A stretch of 64,000 nt of DNA from Porphyromonas endodontalis ATCC 35406 (lineage in GTDB: Bacteria; Bacteroidota; Bacteroidia; Bacteroidales; Porphyromonadaceae), in the NCBI RefSeq assembly GCF_000174815.1, contig NZ_ACNN01000005.1, positions 1 through 64,000 of the forward strand, read 5' to 3'. Below the pieces are notes generated by a model, which was not told the DNA's origin, did no database searches, and worked only from the letters and a program-made list of their open reading frames with translations. Below are positions 54,175 through 62,439 of the stretch, piece after piece. The position numbers and the translations under genes were made by a program. The stretch's first letter is position 1, and every line of letters starts with the position of its first letter.

Positions 54175-54885
54175 TTAGGATGCCGGAAAGGGAGGGATTT
54201 TGATCGCGTTTGAGGTGGAGAGGCTCTTCCCTTCTTTGAATTTGACCCTTACCGAGAAGGTAACCTCTTGCCCTATCAATGATTGAAAAGGCATATCCGT
54301 GGTATAAAAATCCCAATCGGGATAGGAGGCTAAAGCCCTTGCTATCTCTTCGGGGATATGGGCACGAGCGAGGGAGTATTTCTGGTAAAAATCCCAGTTG
54401 TAGCCACTTTTGATAAACGAGAGATTATCGAGGAATTGGAAAATAAAGATCCTATTCAACTCGTCTCCTGCCTTAAAATGCTCATTAAAATCGTGATCAC
54501 ATGTAATCGAGATCTCCTCTGGAGTATTGATTTGCCCCACTACATTTCTAGGGGTTGTACGTCCTCGCGATATGGGACACTTCACGTCTCCTATTTTTGC
54601 TAAGAAGATGCGGTTTTTCTCTATTCCATCGTCGAAGTCCGTAAAGCGCGTTGTGCTATCTCGCAAGATGAGAGCAAAAATTCCGGGACTTCCCATCTTC
54701 AATCCAAGCGAAGAAGCCTCCTGAGACTGCAAATCAGAGTGAGTAGTAGTCAATATGCATGTATCTGCATCTACGAAGTCGGAGATGTAATGATTGTACT
54801 TAAGCCGATAGTCACAGCTGCTAAAAGTAACTATGCACCCTAGACACAAGGCGTAACAGCTCAATAAAAAATGTCCTTTTCTCAT
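54175..54885 (-). CDS. Lipoprotein of unknown function
   Basis: 236 aa. The leader ends IVTFSSC, a good lipobox, so a lipid-anchored envelope protein. The mature part shows beta-rich stretches (CILTTTHSDL, GIFALILRDSTTRFTDF, EISITCDHDF, NRIFIFQFLDNL) and a final strand pair (VTFSVRVKFKEGKSLSTSNAIKI). I do not recognise the family. It has its own promoter, lies 168 bp upstream of the barrel gene on the same strand, and may be functionally tied to it. Confidence 0.75.
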   Translation of the reverse strand: MRKGHFLLSCYALCLGCIVTFSSCDYRLKYNHYISDFVDADTCILTTTHSDLQSQEASSLGLKMGSPGIFALILRDSTTRFTDFDDGIEKNRIFLAKIGDVKCPISRGRTTPRNVVGQINTPEEISITCDHDFNEHFKAGDELNRIFIFQFLDNLSFIKSGYNWDFYQKYSLARAHIPEEIARALASYPDWDFYTTDMPFQSLIGQEVTFSVRVKFKEGKSLSTSNAIKIPPFPAS

Positions 54886-54933
54886 GTTGGTTACGAACTG
54901 AATAGGTGTGTTGTTTTATTTCTAATTCTTTTA

Positions 54934-54963
54934 CGAAGATAGGGATGCTGGCTGACTTTGCAA
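54934..54963 (-). promoter_or_regulatory. Promoter of the lipoprotein gene
   Basis: Minus strand TTG (54961-54963), 19 bp, TATCTTCG (54934-54941), one base off the -7 consensus; leader about 40 nt. Confidence 0.6.
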
Positions 54964-55073
54964 CCTGTTTTTGTGGTTGCTCCCATGGGGATAGGCTTGC
55001 TACTATGGTGTAGTTGCGAGATAGGGACAGAGGAGAGGGCGTTGTACTAGGTGTGAAATGCGGAGAAAACGCT

Positions 55074-55165
55074 GCCTAGAAAAATTTCCGCCGTAGGCTG
55101 AAAATAAAAAGTTTCTCGGGCAGGAACGAAAAGTTTTTAGGCTGGTTTTGTAGGGGAAAACCAGC
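55074..55165. repeat. 22-bp periodic intergenic array (copy 6)
   Basis: Clusters GCC 55074, GGC 55096, GGC 55119, GGC 55140 and AGC 55163 (steps 22, 23, 21, 23). On the minus strand the unit from 55122 reads TGCCCGAGAAACTTTTTATT, matching the 9.5-kb consensus. It lies between divergent genes (lipoprotein and rarA). Confidence 0.78.
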
Positions 55166-55275
55166 TGCAAAAGAAAAGAGAATTACCCGGAGCTCCCAAG
55201 AGGCTCTAGCCCATTGCTTACGCCTGATGCTCCTTGTGGATTTTGTTGCGCGGGAGAATTAGAAAAAGAAATATG

Positions 55276-55283
55276 TACCTTTG
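55276..55283 (+). promoter_or_regulatory. -7 element of rarA
   Basis: TACCTTTG; it covers the TTG at 55281, so the frame start there cannot be used and ATG 55335 is the true start. No TTG is at the usual distance. Confidence 0.5.
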
Positions 55284-55334
55284 CTCCAGGAAATAGTACG
55301 GAAAGAGCGTATTGTGCTATCCCCCTTTAGCCCT

Positions 55335-56657
55335 ATGGATCGCCCAAACAACCCCTATCAACCGCTAGCAGAGCGCATGAGACCTACTACTCTAGAGGAG
55401 TATGTAGGGCAGCGTCATATTGTGGCAGAGACTGCGCCTCTGGGGCGCATGATCCGATCGGGTAAGGTGCCTTCTCTTATTTTGTGGGGACCTCCGGGGG
55501 TGGGAAAAACAACCCTTGCGGAGCTGATAGCCCAGAGTGTGGAGGCGCCTTTTTACAAATTGAGTGCGGTAGGATCGGGCGTGGGTGACGTACGCCGCGT
55601 CTTGGAGGAGGCAGAGCGTAGTACCCAGGGCTTTTTTGCGGCCAAGAGTCGCCCTCTGCTCTTTATAGACGAGATCCACCGATTCTCCAAAAGTCAGCAA
55701 GACTCTTTGCTGGCTGCCGTAGAGCGCGGTATTGTCACACTCATTGGAGCTACGACAGAAAACCCTTCGTTTGAGGTGATTCGTCCGCTTCTCTCGCGTT
55801 GTCAAGTCTTTGTATTGCAGAGCCTAGAGCCGGAAGATTTGCGACAATTGCTCGAGAGGGCCATCTCTACAGATATTTATTTGGTGCCCCGTAAGGTGAA
55901 GATAGAGAGCGACAAGCAGCTCCTTGCCTATGCCGGGGGCGACGCCCGTAAGCTCCTCAATCTGCTAGAGATTTTGGCAGGGGCAACCTCGGCTACCCCT
56001 CTCGTTATTACGGATGAATTGGTGCGCGGGAGTATGATGCGCCAGCCCATGGCTTTTGACAAAGGGGGCGAGATGCACTACGACATTGCTTCGGCCTTTA
56101 TCAAAAGTATCCGAGGCAGTGACCCCGATGCGGCGCTCTACTGGATGGCTCGCCTTATTGAGGGCGGAGAAAACCCCCGTTTCGTGGCTCGTCGGATTGT
56201 GATTTCCGCTGCCGAAGATATCGGGCTAGCCAACCCTAATGCTCTCATGATAGCCAACGCTGCGGCTCAAGCTGTCGAGTTAATCGGTTGGCCGGAGGGG
56301 CGTATTCCACTCGCCGAGGCGGTGGTTTATTTGGCTGCATCGCCCAAGAGCAACTCCGCCTACCTTGCCATAGATGCCGCTCTTGCCTACGTGCGCAACT
56401 CGGGCAACCTGCCCGTACCGCTTCATCTCCGCAATGCGCCCACTCAACTGATGGGGGACTTGGGGTATGGAGTCGGTTATAAATATCCTCATGATTACGA
56501 CAAGCACTATGTGCCACAAGAGTACCTCCCCTCGGAGGCGTATGGGCAGCACTTCTATACTCCCCAGGTTACCGGGGCGGCGGAGAGAAGGCTCGTGGAG
56601 TATCTGGAGTTTATCCATGAGGAGAAAAAAGAATCAGACAAAAACATTCAAAAATAA
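55335..56657 (+). CDS. rarA: Replication-associated recombination protein A (MgsA-type AAA ATPase)
   Basis: 440 aa from ATG 55335. It has PLAERMRPTTLEEYVGQRHIV, Walker A GPPGVGKTT, Walker B LFIDEIHRFSKSQQD, sensor GATTENPSFEV and the C-terminal tetramerisation region (DLGYGVGYKYPHDYDKHYVPQEYLP). It acts at stalled replication forks and in recombination. It is followed 11 bp later by the M48 protease gene. Confidence 0.95.
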   Translation: MDRPNNPYQPLAERMRPTTLEEYVGQRHIVAETAPLGRMIRSGKVPSLILWGPPGVGKTTLAELIAQSVEAPFYKLSAVGSGVGDVRRVLEEAERSTQGFFAAKSRPLLFIDEIHRFSKSQQDSLLAAVERGIVTLIGATTENPSFEVIRPLLSRCQVFVLQSLEPEDLRQLLERAISTDIYLVPRKVKIESDKQLLAYAGGDARKLLNLLEILAGATSATPLVITDELVRGSMMRQPMAFDKGGEMHYDIASAFIKSIRGSDPDAALYWMARLIEGGENPRFVARRIVISAAEDIGLANPNALMIANAAAQAVELIGWPEGRIPLAEAVVYLAASPKSNSAYLAIDAALAYVRNSGNLPVPLHLRNAPTQLMGDLGYGVGYKYPHDYDKHYVPQEYLPSEAYGQHFYTPQVTGAAERRLVEYLEFIHEEKKESDKNIQK

Positions 56658-56668
56658 TAGACAACACT

Positions 56669-57604
56669 ATGAACTTACATCAGCGCGCTTTTTCGCTTCG
56701 ACTTCTCTTATCCCTAGCGTTTCCCCTGCTTTGGGTGGCTTGTGGTACAGTACCTATCTCGGGGAGGAAGTCGCTTAATCTTGTCCCGGAATCCCAAATC
56801 ATAGCACAGAGTGCCGCCCAATACACCGAGTATGTGCGGCAGATGCCCCACAGCGACGACCCTAAACAGGTGGAGCGAGTGAGGGTGGTGTGCCAGCGCG
56901 TTGCCGATGCTGCCACCAGCTACCTCCGCAAGAATAACCTTAACGACCTTGCCCAGCAGATGAAGTGGGAGTTTACGGTAATTGCAGACAGGCGCGTCAA
57001 CGCTTTCTGTATGCCGGGTGGGAAGATTGTTATCTATACCGGTATTTTGCCCCTATGTGCTACCGACGACGAACTGGCTACGGTCGTATCGCACGAGGTA
57101 AGTCACGCTATTGCTCGCCATAGCAACGAGCGACTCAGTACCGAGATCCTGCGCCAGATGGGAGGGCGTGTGCTTGTCTCTGCCGTTGGTTCTACCTCCG
57201 CTATCACCAATACCGTGATACAGCAGGCTTACGGCTTGGGTTCGCAAGTACTTGTTTCGCTACCCTATAGTCGTAAGCAGGAGCACGAGGCCGACCAAAT
57301 AGGTCTTGTATTTATGGCCATGGCGGGCTATAACCCCGAACAGGCAATTAGCTTTTGGAAGAAAATGGCGCAGCAGGGAGGAGGCTCTACTTCGGAGCTA
57401 TTGAGTACCCACCCCAGCGATGCTAATCGTATCAAAGCTATTGGGGAGTACCTACCCAAGGCTCTGCCTTACTATCAAGAGTATCTAGCCAAACAAAAGA
57501 TAGAGCAGCCCAAAACGCCTTCTACTCCTGCTAAGGACAAGAAGGATACGAACCGCAAACCCACCAACAAGAAGAAGTCGAAAAAGAAATCCACTAAAAA
57601 GTAA
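56669..57604 (+). CDS. M48 family metalloprotease, periplasmic
   Basis: 311 aa. A leader (LLLSLAFPLLWVACGTVP) may be a lipoprotein signal. The zinc site is VVSHEVSHAIARH (HExxH) with a downstream Glu in RKQEHEADQIG. The structure resembles BepA/YcaL (M48C), which degrade misfolded outer membrane proteins such as LptD. The C terminus is a Lys-rich tail (KKSKKKSTKK). It sits between rarA and the MarR gene, 26 bp before the latter. Confidence 0.9.
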   Translation: MNLHQRAFSLRLLLSLAFPLLWVACGTVPISGRKSLNLVPESQIIAQSAAQYTEYVRQMPHSDDPKQVERVRVVCQRVADAATSYLRKNNLNDLAQQMKWEFTVIADRRVNAFCMPGGKIVIYTGILPLCATDDELATVVSHEVSHAIARHSNERLSTEILRQMGGRVLVSAVGSTSAITNTVIQQAYGLGSQVLVSLPYSRKQEHEADQIGLVFMAMAGYNPEQAISFWKKMAQQGGGSTSELLSTHPSDANRIKAIGEYLPKALPYYQEYLAKQKIEQPKTPSTPAKDKKDTNRKPTNKKKSKKKSTKK

Positions 57605-57630
57605 TTCTCCTCTTTTTATCCCAATATCCC

Positions 57631-58347
57631 ATGAACTCATACCAGTTGATAGCGCAACTTTTACCCGAACTGGAGGCATACGGAGCCATCTGTCCCGAGG
57701 GGGAAGAGACGGATCTCGCCTCTTTTTCCGCCTTCCTGAGTGAGCGAGTACGCTACCGAGCCGATCGCTTGCCTGGGGGGCAAGAAGTCCCCAAAACAGA
57801 GCAAGATGAGGTGCTCCTTGAGGCTGCCATGGCGCGCGAGATTAGCCACCTATTCCGCTACATGCGGGGGTATTTTAGGAAGGCTTTGCGCTCCAATAAG
57901 TCGGTTATTACGATGGATGATTATACCTATTTGGTTTGCCTTCTGAGGATACCCATGATGACCAAGACCGAGCTAAACAACCTCAATGTGATGGAAAAAA
58001 CAAGCGGTACGGAGGTAATCAATCGGCTCTTACGTCGTGGGCTTATAGAGCAGCACGTAAACGAAGAGGATCATAGGAGCTTCTATGTCTCCATTACGGA
58101 AAAAGGGCGTGAAGAGGTAGTGAAATTATTCCCCGAACTCAAGAAGATTGTTACGATATTCTTCTCGGGGATTACTTTACCGCAGAAAATTGTACTGCAT
58201 CAGCTGCATCAGAGGCTTGCGGACTGCAATCAGGTGTTCTTTTTGGAGCATCGAGATGAGAATATCGAGGAACTTTACCGCCGAGTCAATGAGAAGGTGG
58301 CAGGGGAGACTTCTCCCGGAATAGAAGGGCAAGGCGACTCCTACTGA
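57631..58347 (+). CDS. MarR-like winged-helix transcription regulator
   Basis: 238 aa, long for MarR (about 150). Residues about 95-185 form the winged helix (YLVCLLRIPMMTKTELNNLNVMEKTSGTEVINRLLRRGLIEQHVNEEDHRSFYVSITEKGREEV). An N-terminal extension (1-90) and a C-terminal acidic tail (about 195-238) flank it. The gene converges on the ABC permease with a 7-bp overlap of the ends. The target is unknown. Confidence 0.85.
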   Translation: MNSYQLIAQLLPELEAYGAICPEGEETDLASFSAFLSERVRYRADRLPGGQEVPKTEQDEVLLEAAMAREISHLFRYMRGYFRKALRSNKSVITMDDYTYLVCLLRIPMMTKTELNNLNVMEKTSGTEVINRLLRRGLIEQHVNEEDHRSFYVSITEKGREEVVKLFPELKKIVTIFFSGITLPQKIVLHQLHQRLADCNQVFFLEHRDENIEELYRRVNEKVAGETSPGIEGQGDSY

Positions 58348-59099
58348 GCGCGTCGCCAAGGGGCTAAGAGATACTCCGCGCAGTCGGTGAGCACAAAAAG
58401 TAGGAAGCCCGTAGCTCCTAAGAAGGCGATGCCGGCATACATATCGAGGTAGTCTACTCGCATCCAAGCGTTAACTATATAGTACCCCATACCCCGCGAG
58501 GTGCCGTATGTCTCCGTAACAAAGAGTACAGAGACAGCGGTGCCTATGGCTATGCGTAGAGCCGAAAGCAGGGCAGGTACAAGAGCCGGTAGTAAAAGAT
58601 GTCGCAGCATGGCCGGCGTCGAAGCCCCGAGTGAATGCATCACAATGTAGTTGTCTTTGGGGATGGCAGCAAGGGCATCGCGTAGAGAAACTATGAGCTG
58701 GAAGAGCACGATTAGGAGGATCATGATAATTTTTGTGCCCTCTCCAAGTCCCCCCAAGAGCATGACAATAGGAAGCAACGCGAGCTTGGGAATGGGGTAG
58801 GAAAAGTAGATAAAGGCATTGAAGACCTTGCCAAAGTGCCGGTAGCGGTGCATGGCAAGGGCAATGATGAGGGCGATAAGGAGAGCAAGTGCAAGCCCTA
58901 CCCCAATGCGGCCAAGGCTAGCTGTGAGATGCCCGGCCATACCCTCTTGCCAAGCCGTAGGCATGTGGGTATACACAGCCCAAGGGGTGGGGAGGAGTGC
59001 CTTTTGCATTACAAGGGAAAGAGTAGCCCAAAGAAGGTGAAGCAACAAAGCCCCCAAGAGAATGTATCCTAAACGAGCAAAAAGAGACTTATTGGGCAT
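58341..59099 (-). CDS. ABC transporter permease (SsuC/TauC/ThiX type)
   Basis: 252 aa with six helices and the BPD_transp_1 domain; the EAA-like loop is LRDALAAIPKDNYIVMHSLGASTPAMLRHLLLPALVPALLSALR. It belongs to the sulfonate/nitrate/taurine/thiamine-precursor importers. It is the last gene of the run purN-nth-SBP-ATPase-permease; the ATPase is 5 bp upstream. Confidence 0.9.
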   Translation of the reverse strand: MPNKSLFARLGYILLGALLLHLLWATLSLVMQKALLPTPWAVYTHMPTAWQEGMAGHLTASLGRIGVGLALALLIALIIALAMHRYRHFGKVFNAFIYFSYPIPKLALLPIVMLLGGLGEGTKIIMILLIVLFQLIVSLRDALAAIPKDNYIVMHSLGASTPAMLRHLLLPALVPALLSALRIAIGTAVSVLFVTETYGTSRGMGYYIVNAWMRVDYLDMYAGIAFLGATGFLLFVLTDCAEYLLAPWRRAQ

Positions 59100-59104
59100 G
59101 AGGG

Positions 59105-59806
59105 TTAGGCTAGCTGGGTCAATATGGTACGTATCTCCTGCTCAGAGGGGGAGTGTAGGTCGGCAATAATTTTCCCGGGTTTCCCCCCTATGAGTAGAAC
59201 GTGATCGGCCAGCAGTGCTGCCTCTCTAGGGTTGTGCGTGACCAAAAGGCACGTTGTGGGGAACTCCGCGAGCAGACTGCGAAATAGAGCATAGCTACGC
59301 TCTGCCGTTGCCATATCGAGGGCCGAGAAGGGCTCATCGAGGAGCAGAAGATCGGGCTTCATTACAAAGGCTCTTGCCAAGGCAACCCGCTGCCGCTCTC
59401 CGCCACTAAGGGTTTGAGGGTAACGCTTTAAGAGGTCGGCTAGTCCCAGCACTTGCACAATTTCCTCAAAAAAATCTGTGTCTACAATGTCGTGCCCAAG
59501 GTGAGCCGGTAGTAGGATATTCTCCCGTACTCTCTTCCATGCTAGGAGTCCGTAATTCTGAGGAACAAATGCCAAACGATGGCGCTTGGGGTTGGGGGCC
59601 TCTCCAAAAATCTGTACAACTCCTTGGGTTGGGGGCATTAGTCCTGCGAAAACACGCATCAGGGAAGACTTACCGCTCCCCGAAGAGCCTGCCAAAGCAC
59701 AGATCTCCCCCCGAGGGATGCTGAGGTTTATATCCTCTACAGCCAAGGCACTATTGGCACCATGGCCGTAGGAGAGGGAGAGGTGTTGGGCGATGAGAGC
59801 CTCCAT
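59105..59806 (-). CDS. ABC transporter ATP-binding protein (SsuB/TauB/ThiZ type)
   Basis: 233 aa. Walker A is GSSGSGKSSL, the Q-loop FVPQNYGLL, the signature LSGGERQRVALARA, Walker B LLLLDEPFSALD and the H-loop VTHNPREA. It powers the adjacent permease and lies 20 bp downstream of the binding-protein gene. Confidence 0.92.
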   Translation of the reverse strand: MEALIAQHLSLSYGHGANSALAVEDINLSIPRGEICALAGSSGSGKSSLMRVFAGLMPPTQGVVQIFGEAPNPKRHRLAFVPQNYGLLAWKRVRENILLPAHLGHDIVDTDFFEEIVQVLGLADLLKRYPQTLSGGERQRVALARAFVMKPDLLLLDEPFSALDMATAERSYALFRSLLAEFPTTCLLVTHNPREAALLADHVLLIGGKPGKIIADLHSPSEQEIRTILTQLA

Positions 59807-59826
59807 ACCGTCGTAGGTGTTGGGTG

Positions 59827-60771
59827 TTATGGAAGGAGCTGTTGGGTGGAGTAGCCCTCGTCCACAAGTTTTTTACTCTTGAGCCATCGGTTCATCTCTT
59901 CTAGCTCTTGAGGGGTGGGGGTCGCTACGGGAGTGAAGTCGGGTAGCTCCATGACTAGCGCCGCCGTCTCGGAGATGCCAAGCTCGCTGATGAGTACCTT
60001 TACCCACTCTTCTCTAGGGTGTTGTTGCATGTATTGCACCCCGAGGTTGTATCCTTGATGCAGTAAGTTTACCGCCTCTTTGCGTTCGCTAGCCTCGCGT
60101 GTGAGGGCAATCCCCGTAAGGTTAATACCCAGTTCTTTTGTGGAAATAAGGGAGGTGAGCCCGCTCTCTAGCGCCATGGTGGCAAAAGGCTCGGGCAAAA
60201 CGGCCGCGTCTACCTCTCCGTTGCGGAGCATCTCTAGGCGGAGGGGGATTTTTACGATCTCTACTTTCTCCACCTCTTCCGGTGCAATCCCAGCCTGATC
60301 TAGCAGTTTGTCGGTTGTGTACTCAATCACCGTGTTGCTACTAAGCGCCAGCTTCTTGCCTTTGAGGTCTTGCAAAGAGGAGATCGATTTGCCCTGCCCA
60401 ACGATGAGGCGAAAGGCTCCATCGCACTTCATGTCTAGCACAATGGGCAGTTGGGCGGCATTGAGGAGAGCGGCAGAGGTGTAGTCTGTAACGGCACCGT
60501 CTAGTACCCCACCTTGTAGCGCAGCGTCGCGCTCTACGGGAGAGAAAAAGTGCTCAAGCCGGAGATCCAGCCCCAGAGAGTCGTATATGCCTTTGTCTAG
60601 CGCCACCGCAAAGGGTAGGTAATCGACCGAGGCCATTACGCCGAGGGAGAATTGTTGTCGGTCGGGATTCTCATCTTTTTCCTTGGATGTTTTCTTGCCA
60701 CAACCGGGGAGTAGGGAAAGAATAAGTAGTGCAAGAGTTGCACAGCAAGAGGAGAGTTTGAGTCGCTTCAT
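59827..60771 (-). CDS. ABC transporter substrate-binding lipoprotein (NMT1/THI5-like)
   Basis: 314 aa. The leader ends LSLLPGCGKK, a lipobox. The domain is NMT1/SsuA-like: GVMASVDYLPFAVALDKGIYDSLGLDLRLEHFFSPVERDAALQGGVLDGAVTDYTSAALLN and a second lobe with VDAAVLPEPFATMALES. This family binds sulfonates, nitrate, taurine or the HMP thiamine precursor. I saw no riboswitch or thiamine/sulfonate genes in the vicinity, so the ligand is open. It follows nth by 11 bp. Confidence 0.9.
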   Translation of the reverse strand: MKRLKLSSCCATLALLILSLLPGCGKKTSKEKDENPDRQQFSLGVMASVDYLPFAVALDKGIYDSLGLDLRLEHFFSPVERDAALQGGVLDGAVTDYTSAALLNAAQLPIVLDMKCDGAFRLIVGQGKSISSLQDLKGKKLALSSNTVIEYTTDKLLDQAGIAPEEVEKVEIVKIPLRLEMLRNGEVDAAVLPEPFATMALESGLTSLISTKELGINLTGIALTREASERKEAVNLLHQGYNLGVQYMQQHPREEWVKVLISELGISETAALVMELPDFTPVATPTPQELEEMNRWLKSKKLVDEGYSTQQLLP

Positions 60772-60782
60772 TGTAGGGTGTT

Positions 60783-61436
60783 TTATTTGTTTGTGGTGAG
60801 ATTATTTTTCTGTGCATAGCGGCACCAAGAGGTAATGCCGCAAGAAGAGCATTTGGGCGAGCGAGCCAAGCAGACATACCGGCCGTGTAAGATGAGCCAA
60901 TGGTGCGCCTTGGGGATGAGCTCGGGAGGGATATAACGCACGAGGGTTAGCTCTGTATCAAGGGGCGTTTTGGCACGGGTGGTTAGTCCTATACGCTCCG
61001 AGACCCTGAATACATGGGTGTCAACGGCCATCGTTGGCTGGTTGTAGAGAACGGCAAGGATCACGTTGGCAGTTTTGCGTCCCACCCCGGGGAGGGTCAT
61101 TAGCTCCTCACGAGTGGCGGGGATGGAGCCTCCAAATGTTTGCACCACTCTCTGTGCCATTTTGCTTAGGTGCTCTGCTTTGCTGTTGGGGTAGCTGATG
61201 CTTTTGATAAGAGCGAGTATCTCCTCTTGGCTCGCTTGCGCCATCGCCTCTACTGTGGGTAGCGCGGCAAAGAGAGCCGGGGTGACTATATTAACTCGCT
61301 TATCGGTGCATTGTGCAGAGAGCATTACAGCCACCAGCAGTTCGTAAGGCGACCGGTAGTGCAGCTCCGTCTCCGCCACAGGCATGTTTTCTCCGAACCA
61401 CGCCAGTATCCCTTCAAAACGCTCTTTCTTGGTCAT
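60783..61436 (-). CDS. nth: Endonuclease III
   Basis: 217 aa from ATG 61436; the frame is open to 61568 but overlaps purN. The helix-hairpin-helix is LPGVGRKTANVILAVLYNQ, the catalytic Lys in KTAN and Asp in VDTHVFRVSERIG. The Fe-S cluster Cys are CLARSPKCSSCGITSWC (C-x6-C-x2-C-x5-C). It repairs oxidised pyrimidines. The ATG/TGA overlap with purN shows coupling. Confidence 0.95.
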   Translation of the reverse strand: MTKKERFEGILAWFGENMPVAETELHYRSPYELLVAVMLSAQCTDKRVNIVTPALFAALPTVEAMAQASQEEILALIKSISYPNSKAEHLSKMAQRVVQTFGGSIPATREELMTLPGVGRKTANVILAVLYNQPTMAVDTHVFRVSERIGLTTRAKTPLDTELTLVRYIPPELIPKAHHWLILHGRYVCLARSPKCSSCGITSWCRYAQKNNLTTNK

Positions 61437-62014
61437 ATCTCTTCCTTCATCCGTTGTACCATCTGGCGTACTGCCACAGGGTAGTATAGGTGCTCTAAGT
61501 GATGAATGCGCTCGGCAAGCGAGTCGGGGGTGTCTACCGAAGGGTAGACGGGGCAGGTCGCTTGGCATAGCGTACTCCCATGGTCGTATTCAGCATCCAC
61601 GTAATGAATAGTAATGCCCGAGACCACTTCTCCTGCTGCCAGTACGGCCTCGTGCACGAAGTGCCCATACATTCCTTTTCCCCCAAAGCGAGGTAAGAGG
61701 GCCGGGTGTATGTTGATAATGCGTGAGGGATAGTGCTCTACAATATTTTGAGGGATGCGAGAGAGGAAGCCTGCTAGCACAATGGCATCGATTTTCTCAT
61801 CTTGCAATAGTTGCAATACGGCGGTGCCTTCGCGGAAGTCGGCACGACTAAAAACATGAGTAGCCACTCCCAATCTTTTGGCTCTTTGGAGCACTCCGGC
61901 TTGTGCATTGTCCGTAATAATTAGGGGGTATTGGAGCAGTTCGGAGGGTTGTTGTAGGATCAGATTTTCTGCATTCGAGCCATTACCGCTAGCGAGTATT
62001 GCTATTCGTATCAT
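61433..62014 (-). CDS. purN: Phosphoribosylglycinamide formyltransferase
   Basis: 193 aa. It starts MIRIAILASGNGSNAENL, has LAGFLSRIPQNIVEHYPSRIINIHPALLPRFGGKGMYG (with the family NIHPALLP motif) and HYVDAEYDHG with the catalytic His and Asp. It adds the third carbon in purine synthesis using formyl-THF. It is the first gene of the nth-ABC run and is divergent from acpP. Confidence 0.95.
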   Translation of the reverse strand: MIRIAILASGNGSNAENLILQQPSELLQYPLIITDNAQAGVLQRAKRLGVATHVFSRADFREGTAVLQLLQDEKIDAIVLAGFLSRIPQNIVEHYPSRIINIHPALLPRFGGKGMYGHFVHEAVLAAGEVVSGITIHYVDAEYDHGSTLCQATCPVYPSVDTPDSLAERIHHLEHLYYPVAVRQMVQRMKEEI

Positions 62015-62045
62015 TCTTTTTTAGTCAAAAATCCGCACAAACTGT

Positions 62046-62074
62046 ATTGTGTTGTGCAGAAACATTGTATATTT
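62046..62074 (+). promoter_or_regulatory. Promoter of the acpP-fabF operon
   Basis: TTG (62046-62048), 18 bp, TATATTTG (62067-62074). A second -7-like TATCTTTG is at 62114-62121. The leader is about 115 nt. Confidence 0.65.
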
Positions 62075-62195
62075 GCCCTCGCAAAGAGGATCGAGTTCCT
62101 AGGTAGTAATACCTATCTTTGCTGCAAAGATAGTGCGAAACGCGCGATTTTTGCACCCAAAATAAATAGTATAAACCCTCTAATAGAGTAAGGCA

Positions 62196-62432
62196 ATGAA
62201 CGAAATTGAAGCAAAAGTAATCGAACTCATCGTAGACAAACTTGGTGTAGATGCTAGTGAAGTAACCCGTGAGGCAAGTTTCGCCAACGACCTTGGTGCA
62301 GACTCTCTCGATACTGTAGAACTCATGATGGGCTTCGAAAAGGAATTCGATATGACGATCCCCGACGAAGAAGCTCAGACTATCAAGACTGTAGGCGACG
62401 CTATCAACTACATCGAAAGTCACAAGGCTTAA
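62196..62432 (+). CDS. acpP: Acyl carrier protein
   Basis: 78 aa, acidic. The phosphopantetheine Ser is in [14 protein letters not shown], preceded by [21 protein letters not shown] and followed by [23 protein letters not shown]. It carries acyl chains in type II fatty acid synthesis. fabF follows after 7 bp. Confidence 0.97.
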   Translation: MNEIEAKVIELIVDKLGVDASEVTREASFANDLGADSLDTVELMMGFEKEFDMTIPDEEAQTIKTVGDAINYIESHKA

Positions 62433-62439
62433 TCTCGCC

